DNA of 64,000 nucleotides, from NCBI RefSeq assembly GCF_051622035.1, contig NC_135366.1, positions 129,001 to 193,000 on the forward strand. The letters run 5' to 3'. The notes under the pieces were generated by a model. That model did no database searches and had not been told where the DNA came from. It saw only the letters and a program-made list of their open reading frames with translations. This document shows positions 1 to 10,938 of this stretch, in pieces. The position numbers were made by a program, and so were the translations under genes. This DNA is from Arctopsyche grandis (taxonomy: Eukaryota; Arthropoda; Insecta; Trichoptera; Hydropsychidae). Numbering within the stretch: position 1 is the stretch's first letter; each line of letters begins with the position of its first letter.

Positions 1-2898
1 AAAATTCGCTTACTTCACCAAACCTAACCCAACCTAACCTAACTATCGCCAAAATCAAAGGATTCGACATTGCAATAATATACACAAAACTCGCTTACCT
101 CACGAAACCTAACCCAACCTAACCTAACTATCGCCGAAATCAAAGAATTCGACATTGCAAAAATATACACAAAACTCGCTTTCCTCACCAAACCTAACCC
201 AATCTAGCCTAACTTTTACCGAATTCAAAGAATTCGACATTGCAAAAATATACACAAAACTCGCTTGCCTCACCAAACCTAACCCAACCTAGCCTAACTA
301 TCACCGAAATCAAAGAATTCGACATTGCAAAAATATACACAAAACTCGCTTTACTCACCAAACCTAACCCAACCTAGCCTTACTTTTACCGAAATCAAAG
401 AATTCGACATTGCAGAAATATAAAAAAAAACTCGCTTACCTCACAAAACCTTACCCAACCTAACCTTACTATCTCCGAAATGAAAGAAATCGACATTGCA
501 AAAATATACACAAAACTCGCTTTCCTCACCAAACCTTACCCAACCTAGTCTAACTTTCACCGAAATCAAAGAATTCGACATTGCAGAAATATAAAAAAAA
601 CTCGCTTTCCTCTCCAAACCTAACCCAACCTAACCTAACCATCACCGAAATCAAAGAATTTGAGATTGTAAGATTTACACAAAATTCGCTTACTTCACCA
701 AACCTAACCCAACCTAACCTAACTATCGCCAAAATCAAAGAATTCGACATTGCAATAATATACACAAAACTCGCTTACCTCACCAAACCTAACCCAATCT
801 AGCCTAACTTTTACCGAAATCAAAGAATTCGACATTGCAGAAATATAAAAAAAAAATCCGCTTACCTCACCAAACCTAACCCAACCTAACCTAACTATCG
901 CCGAAATCAAAGAATTCGACATTGCAAAAATATACACAAAACTCGCTTTTCTCATAAAACCTAACCCAACCTAGTCTTACTTTTACCGAAATCAAAGAAT
1001 TCGACATTGCAGAAATGTAAAAAAAACTCGCATATCTTACCAAACTTAACCCAACCTAACCTAACCATCACCGAAATCAAAGAATTTGAGATTGTAAGAT
1101 TTACACAAATTTCGCTAAACTCACCAAACTCAACCCAACCTAGCCTAACTATCACCGAAATCAAAGAATTCGACATTGCAAAAATATACACAAAACTCGC
1201 TTTCCTCACCAAACCAAACCCAACCTAGCCTAACTTTTACCGAAATCAAAGAATTCGACAATGCAGAATCATAAAAAAAAACTCGATTACCTCACCAAAC
1301 CTAACCCAACCTAACCTAACTATCGCCGAAATCAAATAATTCGACATTGCAAAAATATACACAAAACTCGCTTTCTTCACCAAACCTAACCCAACCTTGC
1401 CTAACTTTGACCGAAATCAAAGAATTCGACATTGCAGAAATATAAAAAAAACTCGCTTACCTCACCAAACCTTACCCAACCTAACCTAACCATCACCGAA
1501 ATCAAAGATTTTGAGATTTACACAAAATTCGCTAACCTCACCAAACCTAACCCAACCTAGCCTAATTATCAACGAAATCAAAAAAATCGACATTCTAGAA
1601 ATGTAAAACTCTCGCATACCTCACCAAACCTAACCCAACCTAACCTAACCATCACCGAATTCAAAGAATTCGACATTGCAAAAATATACACAAAACTCGC
1701 TTGCCTCACCAAACCTAACCCAACCTAGCCTAACTATCACCGAAATCAAAGAATTCGACATTGCAAAAATATACACAAAACTCGCTTTACTCACCAAACC
1801 TAACCCAACCTAGCCTTACTTTTACCGAAATCAAAAAATTCGACATTGCAGAAATATAAAAAAAAACTCGCTTACCTCACAAAACCTTACCCAACCTAAC
1901 CTAACTATCTCCGAAATGAAATAAATCGACATTGCAAAAATATACACAAAACTCGCTTTCCTCACCAAACCTTACCCAACCTAGTCTAACTTTCACCGAA
2001 ATCAAAGAATTCGACATTGCAGAAATATAAAAAAAACTCGCCTTCCTCTCCAAACCTAACCCAACCTAACCTAACCATCACCGAAATCAAAGAATTTGAG
2101 ATTGTTAGATTTACACAAAATTTGCTTAACTCACCAAACCTAACCTAACCTAGCCTAACTATCATAGCGAAATCAAAGAATTTGAGATTGTAAGATTTAC
2201 ACAAAATTCGCTTACCTCACCAAACCTAACCCAACCTTACCTAACTATCGCCAAAATCAAAGAATTCGACATTGCAATAATATACACAAAATTCGCTTAC
2301 CTTACGAAACCTAACCCAACCTAACCTAACTATCGCCGAAATCAAAGATCTCGACATTGCAAAAATATACACAAAACTCGCTTTCCTCACCAAACCTAAC
2401 CCAATCTAGCCTTACTTTTACCGAAATCAAAGAATTCGACATTGCAGAAATATAAAAAAAAAATCCGCTTACCTCACCAAACCTAACCCAACCTAACCTA
2501 ACTATCGCCGAAATCAAAGAATTCGACATTGCAAAAATATACACAAAACTCGCTTTTCTCATAAAACCTAACCCAACCTAGTCTTTCTTTTACCGAAATC
2601 AAAGAATTCGACATTGCAGAAATGTTAAAAAAAACTCGCATATCTTACCAAACTTAACCCAACCTAACCTCACCATCACCGAAATCAAAGAATTTGAGAT
2701 TGTAAGATTTACACAAATTTCGCTAAACTCACCAAACTCAACCCAACCTAGCCTAACTATCACCGAAATCAAAGAATTCGACATTGCAAAAATATACACA
2801 AAACTCGCTTTCCTCACCAAACCTAACCCAACCTAGCCTAACTTTTACCGAAATCAAAGAATTCGACAATGCAGAAATATAAAAAAAAACTCGATTAC
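1..2898 (+). repeat. Satellite A array, left block (85-bp monomers)
   Basis: Tandem monomers of about 85 bp. Each has a CCTAACCCAACCTAACCTAAC-type box, then a spacer reading roughly accgaaatcaaagaattcga, then a variable tail. Three tail types alternate: one with cattgcaaaaatatacac, one with cattgcagaaatataaaa, one with gattgtaagatttacac. Most monomers carry a GAATTC site. A higher-order period of about 1607 bp is visible, because the same monomer order recurs at about 719-1212 and 2326-2820. The short open frames on both strands change with the monomer and are not genes. The block is cut at 2899 by the BEL insertion. Confidence 0.93.
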
Positions 2899-2903
2899 CT
2901 CAC
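2899..2903. repeat. BEL target-site duplication, left copy
   Basis: CTCAC directly precedes the TG end of the left LTR and recurs after the CA end of the right LTR at 10934-10938. A 5-bp duplication fits BEL/Pao integration. Confidence 0.9.
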
Positions 2904-3140
2904 TGGAAAAGACTTCGATAATGGTTTGATGTAGTTTATTGAAATGTAAAATTTGCACGTGGTGGGCCAGCGGAGCGTACGGAACACAAGCTGTCCGTAC
3001 GCCTTCTACTCGGTGACTCTGGCTCTGTCGACCGTCGCGTATTTCCGCTTGGGCCGACACTAATGCCAACTCGTCAATAATGCCAATCGACAATCAGTTA
3101 ATAAGACTGTTTGCCACACGTCATTACAAAAGTCGGAACA
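2904..3140 (-). repeat. BEL 3' LTR
   Basis: 237 bp that match 10697-10933 almost perfectly, starting tggaaaagac and ending gtcggaaca on the + strand. It is the 3' LTR because the coding frame runs on the minus strand. I see no clear polypurine tract next to it. Confidence 0.93.
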
Positions 3141-4177
3141 TAGTCCCACATAGGAAAACTGTTGAACAATACAGTTATTCTACAGAGTTACAGCATTACT
3201 GACGAGTCGTTTACAATAAATCATAGTTCTTAAAATAATTAAATAGAGGGTGAATAATGAAACCTTTGCCTCATCCAGTGTGAGGATAAAATCAATTTAT
3301 TGGTTCAGTAATATTTCAACTTATAGGTATACCTCTGGTGAATGTTGTTTCTATTTACATTAAAATTTTTGAAATCTCCTTTGAAGCTGTGAATAAGCAT
3401 TACAAGATAAGTTTACTTTAAAGAAGAGAGAGTGGACTGTATATGGTTTAAAACTTAAGCATTCCTCATCTTGATGTTAACTTAGACAATACAATGTTGA
3501 CACTGTTACAGTTGTCAAGACAGATCAGCTATTACCGATCAACTAAACTTGATTAGTGAGTGTAATGCTCCTAAGTTAACTTGATTTCATCAACAAGTAG
3601 CACAAACATTGCTAAATTAAAAGTAAATTGGAAAGTCATTCATTCATTCCTACAAGCAGGAAATGAAGGCGAACTATGATTATAGATGTCTCTACGTTAA
3701 ACATCGAAATGTTCAGTATTATAATATTTACTTATTCTATGATTCACATAAATACTATAAACAGTAAGAGTTAACTTATGTTTTCATAACAAGAAACATA
3801 AGACCTGCGGATGACTCCCGGCAGGTTATAATTAAGTAGACATGAAATAATTTAAGATGCTCCATTAAGTGTGGCTTGGAGACTAACATTAACAAATCAT
3901 GAATCTAATTTTAACTGTCAAATTTGAACAGTTTATTTTAAACTCGGATATAATCCTTCCGAGTGATGACATGAGACAAGTCTTATATTATAAAGACAAA
4001 ATGATTAGATTAAATTCGGAGATATATACTGCCGAATGTTAAAATGAAAATAGCTTAAATTATACACACAACACAATTAAAGTGAATTACGGAGTACTAC
4101 TATTAACATTGAATGATTTAAACTCATGATTACATCTAATAAGTAATATGAGTTGGGGGTAGTGTCTTCGGGTTAAA
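3141..4177. other. BEL 3' untranslated segment
   Basis: AT-rich stretch between the stop of the gag-pol frame and the 3' LTR. I see no open frame of note and no env-like gene. Confidence 0.7.
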
Positions 4178-7100
4178 CTAAGCTACCGAAGTTGACGGAA
4201 TTGAAGCTGCTGTTTCTCCTCCCTCTTGCTGATCTTCCTTCCTGTCAAGTGGTCCTTGTGGTAGAATCGGCAATGGCGCCACTAGATGACTGGACCGACG
4301 AAACTCTCCGCTGGCAGTAAAGACGTCGACGACTCGAACTCTGCCATCTGGTCCGGGATACAATTTAGTGACTCGACCCAAGACCCATCGGGTTGGCAGC
4401 ATGTGTTCCTCCTTTAACAGGACCATTTGACCCACACTCAGATTGTTGCTCGAGTCCTTCTTCCATTTGTGTCGTAACTGCAAAGAATGTAAATATTCCG
4501 CCGACCAACGTTTCCAAAATGCTGCTGTGGTCAATTGTATCTGAAGCAGATTGGCATGGACATTAGTGTTATATTTAACCTCCATTGGAAGAGCGAGTAA
4601 GGATCTGCCAATTAAGAAATGTCCAGGTGTGAGGGGTAAAAGGTCTAGTGGATCCGAAGACAAGGGACTAAGAGGACGGGAATTCATGCAAGCTTCTATT
4701 TGAGTCAATACCGTACAAAATGATTCGAAATTTAAGGTGGTGGCCTTTAACACCTTGTTTAAATGAATCTTCATGGATTTAACCGCTGCTTCCCACAGCC
4801 CTCCCATGTGAGGCGCCCTTGGCGGGTTAAACTTCCAACGAATCCCTTCGGAGGCTACATACCGTAGTAGCTTCTCCTCATGAGGACGTTCGTAAATTAA
4901 TTTTACTAAATTAACGAGTTCACGACTTGCACCGACAAAATTAGTAGCATTGTCGGAATATATCGTATTGGGCCTGCCACGTCTGGCTACGAATCTTCTT
5001 AAACAATTTAAGAAATTTGAACTCGTTAAGTCTCCGACAAGTTCCAAGTGAACTGCCTTACTGGAAAAACACACAAAGACACAAACGTAACCCTTAATTA
5101 TCTTAGAATTCTTATTGCAACCACTCTTCACAGGAAAAGGTCCTGCGAAATCTATCCCCACATGACTGAAAGGAAAATTCGCAGTGGTACGTTCAAGCGG
5201 GAGTAATCCCATTAATCTATTGTGTGACAGTGGTTTATTTCTGAAACAAATGACACATGAACGCACCACTCCTTTGACAGTATTATGTCCGGCCAATGGC
5301 CAATAGGTCTGCCGCAATAACGACAGTAAGGCTTGAGTACCCAAGTGAATATATTTCAAGTGCGCATCTCGGACAATCATGTGTGTAAGTTTATGCTTAT
5401 TTGACAAGATAATGGGTGACGTTGATAGAGTTGTTCCCAGAGGAAGTCTACTTCCAACACAAATTAAATTCTCGTGGAATAGAGGGGACAATTTAGCTAA
5501 TTTACTGCTACTGGGAATTGGATGTCCCTTGCTCAGCAAACGATATTCCAATGGAAATGATTCCATTTGCGATAACCTTATCAAATTATTTAAAGCATCT
5601 TTTAATTCTAAAGCGGACGGTTCGTTATTTTCTTTAACGTTTAATTGTTTATTCCTTAGTGGCCGACGAACATATGATAAAACTCGAAGGAGTCTTGGAA
5701 GATGAGAATGTTTATCTATCCAATTATTTTCCCTCACAAGGGTAGCGTTAGTGACTACCCTTCTCTCTGGAAGATCTATTGTGATCTCAGGAGGTCTTCG
5801 AGGCCATCGTGATTCGTCTAATTTCAACCAACTAGGGCCGTCCCACCATAACGAATTATGATTTAATTCTGATGGTTGAGTCCCTCGAGAAATTAAATCT
5901 GCTGGATTGTCTGTAGAGGAGACATGGTACCACTCAATGGGTTGAGATATTGATTGGATTTCGGCCACTCGATTGGCAACGAAGGTGGTCCATTTACATG
6001 ACTCTCCTCTAATCCAATGCAATGCGACGGTTGAATCCGTCCAATAATATTTTTCATTAATATGAATTGTTAATTGGTCTATTGTTGACTTCATTAACTT
6101 TGATAATAACATAGCGGAGCACAGCTCTAAACGCGGAATAGTTACAAAACTGAGCGGAGCGACTCTCGAACGAGAACACACAAGATGACATTTGGAATTT
6201 CCCAATTGATCAGTACATTTTACATAAATACAAGCACCATAAGCTTTCTCGGATGCGTCACAAAATCCGTGTGCCTGTATATTAATGACATTATTTAGTA
6301 TTATCAATCTAGGAATTTTATAAAGTTTCATGACTGTATTGGATAATTGACAATCTTTCCATTTTTTGAAGATTGTCTGAGGAATGAATTCATCCCAACC
6401 AATGGTTTGTTGCCAGACAGATTGCATTAATATCTTATAATTAATTAACAATGGAGATAATAGTCCTAATGGGTCGAAGATCTGACTAATTACTGATAAA
6501 AAGTTTCTTTTTGTTATATTTTCAGTCTCGACTTCGGTTTGAACCTTAAATACAAAAACGTCTTCCCGCGGTTTCCAAAATAAACCTAAAGTTTTGTGTG
6601 ATTCGTTAGAGAAGTTAAAATCTGAACAATCGTCAGCTTTAACATCCGTGATTATATCGGAGTTGTTCGATGTCCATTTGCTTAAGGGCATACCGGCTGA
6701 TAATAATATGGTTTCCAGTTGAACCTTTAATAATTTACCAGCTTCAATAGTATTAGTTCCCGTGAGCAAATCATCAACATAAAAATCACGTTCGATCACT
6801 TTACTAGCGATGGGATATTTGTTTCTATTCTCCTCTGCTAACTGATTTAGACATCTAGTAGCTAAAAATGGGGCTGAAGCAGTTCCGAATGTTACTGTAT
6901 TAAGCTTGTAATGCTTGAATTTACTCTGGGGATCTGTTCGCCAAATGATTCGTTGTACATTTTTATTTTTCTCTGCTATTTGAATCTGTCGGTACATCTG
7001 CTTAATATCCGCAGTAATCACGTATTTATGGAGTCGAAAGTTGAGTAGTAAACTTAACAAATCTGATTGGACACTAGGTCCCACCATCAAAATATTATTT

Positions 7101-9262
7101 AGTGAGATATTAGACGTTGTCTTTGCGGACGCATCAAAAACTACACGATATTTAGTGGTAAGGCTAGACTCCTTAACCACGACGTGATGAGGTAAATAAC
7201 AATGAACCTCATGTGCCTCCGGAGGTTCACACTCTGACATATGTCCTAAATTTATGTACTCTTCTAAAACTTTATTGTATTCCATTTTTAAATTATTATT
7301 GGCTAAAAAACGTCTTTCCAAAGTTTTGTGTCTTTTCTCCGCAATGTGTAATGAACTTCCTAATACTACCGGGGAATTTTTATATGGTAAAGCTACACAA
7401 AATCTACCGTTTTTATCTCGTGATGTGTGTGCTTGGAAATGTTCCTCACATCTTTTCTCCTCAAGAGATTGATGTTTTACCATAGGAACCTGGTCGATCA
7501 TCCAAAAGTTTTGAATGTGACTGTCTAATTGACTTAAGCCTATGTGGCTCTTCCCTGGAGCATTATTTACTTCGGGATATGGACCAACTATTGTCCATCC
7601 GAATTCGGTATCCTTTAAGATAGGCATACCTTTTCCTAACTGGATGGTTCCTGCTTTCATAGCATGAACGCAAATCTCGGCGCCGAGCAAGAAATCGATT
7701 GGCGTCGGTTTATTCCAAAGGGGATCTGATAACTTGATTCCCGCTGGTATTGAAATTAACTGTTGATCCAGTTTCACAGTTGGAATTTCGCCAGTAATTT
7801 CTGGTAATACCAAACACAACACTTTGGTTGAGTAATTAGTGGTTGAAGACCTTATGGTCACCTTGGTGATGTGACGAATGCTACTTTCTTGATTAGCGAT
7901 ACCTACAATTTTTTGAGAGATTTTCTCTAACTTGAAGTTATTCTTCTTAGCGAAAGATGTGGTAACATAGTTGACTTGTGAGCCGGAATCTAATAATGTG
8001 CGACCCTTAACGACCGTTCCATTGGACGTTATAATGTCTACTTGTACCGTCGGTAAAATTATCTCCCTTTGAGAGAAATGAGTAGAATGAGCATTAATTG
8101 ACTTCCTTCCCGTATTATTGGAACTAAATGTATCGTCCTGATGCAACAAAGTGTGATGGTTTTGTTTGCACCTTAAGCAATTATAGTTAGACTTGCAATT
8201 TGTTATCTTATGCGATGAATTTAAACATTTAAAACACATGTTATTAGATTTAACGAATTCATTTCTTTCCATACTGGATTTTGCTTTGAATTTATCACAT
8301 TTGCCTATGAAATGATTATTTCGACAGAATGCGCATGCGTTTACCTTACTTGATGGGTTTTTGTTCGCGACATGAGTTCTCATGATTCTTTGACGACTAT
8401 GAGGGAATTCCTTCACCGTAGTTACAGATGCAGTAGATTGTAATACATTACATCTATTCTGCAAGAATGTCTCTAAACTTTCATATGGTGGCATTTCTCT
8501 GCTAACCAGCGATATTTCCCAGTCTCTTACTATATTAAAAGGTAATTTCCTTAGAACTAAACATGTTACCCATGGATCTAAAATTTCTCTCGCGTAACCC
8601 AACGATTCAATGTTTTTAATACACACTGTTACCTGATTCAATAGATTTCTCAATTCGATATGTGATTCTCTTGTGATTAATTTTAAGTCACAAAGTGAAT
8701 TAATCCTAGTTTTGAGATTAAGTCTTGGTAAATTATATTGCTTGTCTAAAATACTCCAAGCTATTTCGTAATTGTCTGAGCTAATATCTAAACCTGATAC
8801 AGCTGCCAAAGCGGGACCGATTAAGGATTGATGCAAATATTGCAATTTCGTGACATTCGAATATTCCGTTTTGTTTCCTATTATATTCTTAAAAGCTTGT
8901 TGAAACGATTGCCATTCAGATGGATCTCCCTGAAATGTGGGAATGGTTAACGTCGGTAACTTATCTCTAGCAAATTTAATTGTTGCTTGCTCTACCTTTA
9001 GTTTACTATCTTGAAAGGATTGGCAATCTAATGCTGCTTTAAGATTTTTAACTGTTATTGTAATTGCATCGTACTCTTCGTCTATTTTGGCCGCTTTCGG
9101 TATGTCTGTAAGGTTATCTAAATATTCGTAATGGAGTTTTCGGACATAATCGTATGCTTCTTTAATGGTTTGATACTGTCCTTCATCTAATTCGGAGGAT
9201 TTATCTATTTTTCCTTTTAGTCTTTGTACCGCGCCTGAATACCTTAATTCTATTGACGTCAT
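4178..9262 (-). CDS. BEL/Pao gag-pol polyprotein, intact
   Basis: A 1694-residue polyprotein that would package, copy and integrate the element. Domains in order: a gag region of DUF1759 type (about 100-270); zinc knuckles (CAFC...C 310-322, CFKC...C 343-356, CLRC...H near 362-374); a retropepsin-like protease with DSG at 425-427 (DUF1758 type); reverse transcriptase about 690-900 with YVDD at 828-831; an A17/RNase H-like region with FCDAS at 1000 and WTDST at 1074; an integrase with HHCC zinc site (H1294/H1301, C1336, C1339) and catalytic D1371, D1437, E1491; and a DUF5641-type C-terminal domain about 1580-1672. No stop or frameshift interrupts it. The ATG at 9262 is the first in frame, but the frame stays open upstream, so the true N-terminus is uncertain. 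Domain identities are from motif recognition. Confidence 0.95.
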   Translation of the reverse strand: MTSIELRYSGAVQRLKGKIDKSSELDEGQYQTIKEAYDYVRKLHYEYLDNLTDIPKAAKIDEEYDAITITVKNLKAALDCQSFQDSKLKVEQATIKFARDKLPTLTIPTFQGDPSEWQSFQQAFKNIIGNKTEYSNVTKLQYLHQSLIGPALAAVSGLDISSDNYEIAWSILDKQYNLPRLNLKTRINSLCDLKLITRESHIELRNLLNQVTVCIKNIESLGYAREILDPWVTCLVLRKLPFNIVRDWEISLVSREMPPYESLETFLQNRCNVLQSTASVTTVKEFPHSRQRIMRTHVANKNPSSKVNACAFCRNNHFIGKCDKFKAKSSMERNEFVKSNNMCFKCLNSSHKITNCKSNYNCLRCKQNHHTLLHQDDTFSSNNTGRKSINAHSTHFSQREIILPTVQVDIITSNGTVVKGRTLLDSGSQVNYVTTSFAKKNNFKLEKISQKIVGIANQESSIRHITKVTIRSSTTNYSTKVLCLVLPEITGEIPTVKLDQQLISIPAGIKLSDPLWNKPTPIDFLLGAEICVHAMKAGTIQLGKGMPILKDTEFGWTIVGPYPEVNNAPGKSHIGLSQLDSHIQNFWMIDQVPMVKHQSLEEKRCEEHFQAHTSRDKNGRFCVALPYKNSPVVLGSSLHIAEKRHKTLERRFLANNNLKMEYNKVLEEYINLGHMSECEPPEAHEVHCYLPHHVVVKESSLTTKYRVVFDASAKTTSNISLNNILMVGPSVQSDLLSLLLNFRLHKYVITADIKQMYRQIQIAEKNKNVQRIIWRTDPQSKFKHYKLNTVTFGTASAPFLATRCLNQLAEENRNKYPIASKVIERDFYVDDLLTGTNTIEAGKLLKVQLETILLSAGMPLSKWTSNNSDIITDVKADDCSDFNFSNESHKTLGLFWKPREDVFVFKVQTEVETENITKRNFLSVISQIFDPLGLLSPLLINYKILMQSVWQQTIGWDEFIPQTIFKKWKDCQLSNTVMKLYKIPRLIILNNVINIQAHGFCDASEKAYGACIYVKCTDQLGNSKCHLVCSRSRVAPLSFVTIPRLELCSAMLLSKLMKSTIDQLTIHINEKYYWTDSTVALHWIRGESCKWTTFVANRVAEIQSISQPIEWYHVSSTDNPADLISRGTQPSELNHNSLWWDGPSWLKLDESRWPRRPPEITIDLPERRVVTNATLVRENNWIDKHSHLPRLLRVLSYVRRPLRNKQLNVKENNEPSALELKDALNNLIRLSQMESFPLEYRLLSKGHPIPSSSKLAKLSPLFHENLICVGSRLPLGTTLSTSPIILSNKHKLTHMIVRDAHLKYIHLGTQALLSLLRQTYWPLAGHNTVKGVVRSCVICFRNKPLSHNRLMGLLPLERTTANFPFSHVGIDFAGPFPVKSGCNKNSKIIKGYVCVFVCFSSKAVHLELVGDLTSSNFLNCLRRFVARRGRPNTIYSDNATNFVGASRELVNLVKLIYERPHEEKLLRYVASEGIRWKFNPPRAPHMGGLWEAAVKSMKIHLNKVLKATTLNFESFCTVLTQIEACMNSRPLSPLSSDPLDLLPLTPGHFLIGRSLLALPMEVKYNTNVHANLLQIQLTTAAFWKRWSAEYLHSLQLRHKWKKDSSNNLSVGQMVLLKEEHMLPTRWVLGRVTKLYPGPDGRVRVVDVFTASGEFRRSSHLVAPLPILPQGPLDRKEDQQEGGETAASIPSTSVA

Positions 9263-9457
9263 TATAACTTCTACTTTATTTTCCTTCGCTAATATTTCTA
9301 TCGATTGAGTCTGACTTCGAGTCTGATGTATTCTAGAGCTTGACCTGTCTCTAATAGGTTCTACGTCCCTAGTTGGATTTCGACCTTTATGCGACTTGGA
9401 ATTCGAAGCTTCTATTTCCTCGTTTTCAGCACTTGACGTTTGTTTCAGAAAGTTGCA
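9263..9457 (-). other. Open frame upstream of BEL ATG (65 codons)
   Basis: The gag frame continues 65 codons upstream of its first ATG to a TAG at 9458-9460. The implied peptide is polar and rich in S, R, E and N, much like the basic, acidic lead of other BEL gags. An eight-codon ATG frame in another register (9445-9471) overlaps its start. Either translation starts at a non-AUG codon, or a one-base change has separated the original start from the frame, or the 9262 ATG is simply the start. Confidence 0.5.
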
Positions 9458-9626
9458 CTATTTCGTCTCATAAATACAGTTATTCTCTACTATAGCTGTC
9501 AATTGAACTATTCGTAGAGATAAGGTAATAATATTCAATGATTAACCGTGAATCTTAATATTCTACTTTAACTATTATCACCAGAATCTATCCAACATAT
9601 TTTGGAAGAAATTACAACCCTAAATT

Positions 9627-10165
9627 GGTGGGTGCTTGATTTAAACCACTTTGGGGCTACAAGTCTTGTGATTTATTTTAAATCACCACTGTTTCATCAC
9701 ACATTATGAAACAAAGAGATCTACCGATGTATGAATATGCCGGTATGTACTTGATTTAATCCACTTTGGGGCTACAAGTGTAATTCCACATTTATCGTGG
9801 AAGGGGGGGGGGGGGGAGGGTGTTTCTACACACATTAAGAAACAAAGATCTACCGATATGCATATACCGGTATGTACTTGGTTTAAGCCACTTTGGGGCT
9901 ACAAGTATAATTCCACATTTATCGTGGAAGGGGGGGGGGGGGGAGGGTGTTTCTACACACATTAAGAAACAAAGATCTACCGATATGAATATACCGGTAT
10001 GTACTTGGTTTAAGCCACTTTGGGGCTACAAGTATAATTCCACATTTATCGTGGAAGGGGGGGGGGGGAGGGTGTTTCTACACACATTAAGAAACAAAGA
10101 TCTACCGATATGAATATACCGGTATGTACTTGATTTAATCCACTTTGGGGCTACAAGTATAATTC
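9627..10165. repeat. 127-bp tandem repeats with G-tracts in BEL leader
   Basis: Units beginning cggtatgtacttg start at 9741, 9868, 9995 and 10120, giving periods of 127, 127 and 125 bp. The last copy is partial and an older degenerate copy precedes 9741. Each full unit holds a run of 12 or more G, followed by agggtgtttctacacac. Between them lies the phrase ccactttggggctacaagt. They sit in the transcribed 5' leader of the BEL element. Confidence 0.88.
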
Positions 10166-10678
10166 TCCACGTGCTTTGCTAATTTTACACTACATCTGAT
10201 TTTACACTTTTAATACGAAATTCGATGCGACCGATGAAACCTTCCTTCGTAGCGCGATATTATTTTATACAATCGCGTTAATTAATTGTTATACTTTAAA
10301 ACATATTTTAAAAACTGACCTACCCACATGATTGCCTTTTGAACAGATTGCCTGAGATTGAATACATTCACTTACTTGAATATCCTTTACGATGTTTATG
10401 TGATCGTTCCGATAATTTTGGATTACCTCTGTGTCCCATGCGTCTTTGTAGGTTATGTTTTTATTTATATATTTTCTGCGTCAATCACGCGGTCATGTAC
10501 CTCTGTACATCAATCAATATATTGCTGAAATAGAAGCAAACATGTTATTAGTATTGGAAAGGTATGGATAGTAACAAAGGAACGATACCGATTTCTTAAT
10601 TGACATCCATTTTTTCTCGACCACGTTTTTTCCTATTGGTTTGTCCGTTTGGTGTTGTGGCCTAGGTTACTGGTGTCC

Positions 10679-10693
10679 GGTTCGAAGTGACCA
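10679..10693 (-). promoter_or_regulatory. Putative BEL primer-binding site
   Basis: Three bases inside the 5' LTR the minus strand reads TGGTCACTTCGAACC. That is complementary to a tRNA-like 3' end GGTTCGAAGTGACCA, which contains the T-arm core GGTTCGA and terminal CCA. The position suits a minus-strand primer site. I did not identify the tRNA. Confidence 0.55.
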
Positions 10694-10696
10694 TCA

Positions 10697-10933
10697 TGGA
10701 AAAGACTTCGATAATGGTTTGATGTAGTTTATTGAAATGTAAAATTTGCACGTGGTGGGCCAGCGGAGCGTACGGAACACAAGCTGTCCGTACGCCGTCT
10801 ACTCGGTGACTCTGGCTCTGTCGACCGTCGCGTATTTCCGCTTGGGCCGACACTAATGCCAACTCGTCAATAATGCCAATCGACAATCAGTTAATAAGAC
10901 TGTTTGCCACACGTCATTACAAAAGTCGGAACA
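10697..10933 (-). repeat. BEL 5' LTR
   Basis: 237 bp, near-identical to 2904-3140. It lies upstream of the minus-strand frame, so it should carry the promoter. It ends at 10933, followed by the CTCAC duplication. Confidence 0.93.
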
Positions 10934-10938
10934 CTCAC
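10934..10938. repeat. BEL target-site duplication, right copy
   Basis: CTCAC follows the right LTR and continues straight into the satellite monomer that was split at 2898. Confidence 0.9.

Larger units (their letters stand above)
2904..10933 (-). mobile_element. Complete BEL/Pao LTR retrotransposon (8.03 kb)
   Basis: Two 237-bp LTRs with TG...CA ends flank a minus-strand element holding one 1694-codon gag-pol frame. The LTRs differ at only one position that I could find (T at about 3004, G at about 10789), so the insertion is recent. It lies inside satellite A and is flanked by CTCAC duplications. Empty versions of the same site exist in the paralogous satellite copies at 12721-12725 and 14508-14512, each with a single CTCAC. 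There is a repeat-rich leader of about 1.4 kb between the 5' LTR and the ORF, and about 1 kb of non-coding sequence between the ORF and the 3' LTR. No env-like frame is visible. Confidence 0.96.

Noticed and set aside
550-3093. Many 70-80-codon frames on both strands in the satellite
   Set aside because: They repeat with the 85-bp monomer, exist on both strands at once, and encode translated satellite (LTQPNL, VRLGWVRFGE), not proteins.
9820-10113. 97-codon + frame
   Set aside because: It is a translation of the 127-bp leader repeat.
10671-10696. tRNA gene near the BEL leader
   Set aside because: Only the T-arm-like core and CCA are present. The arms do not pair into a cloverleaf, so it is better explained as a primer-binding site.
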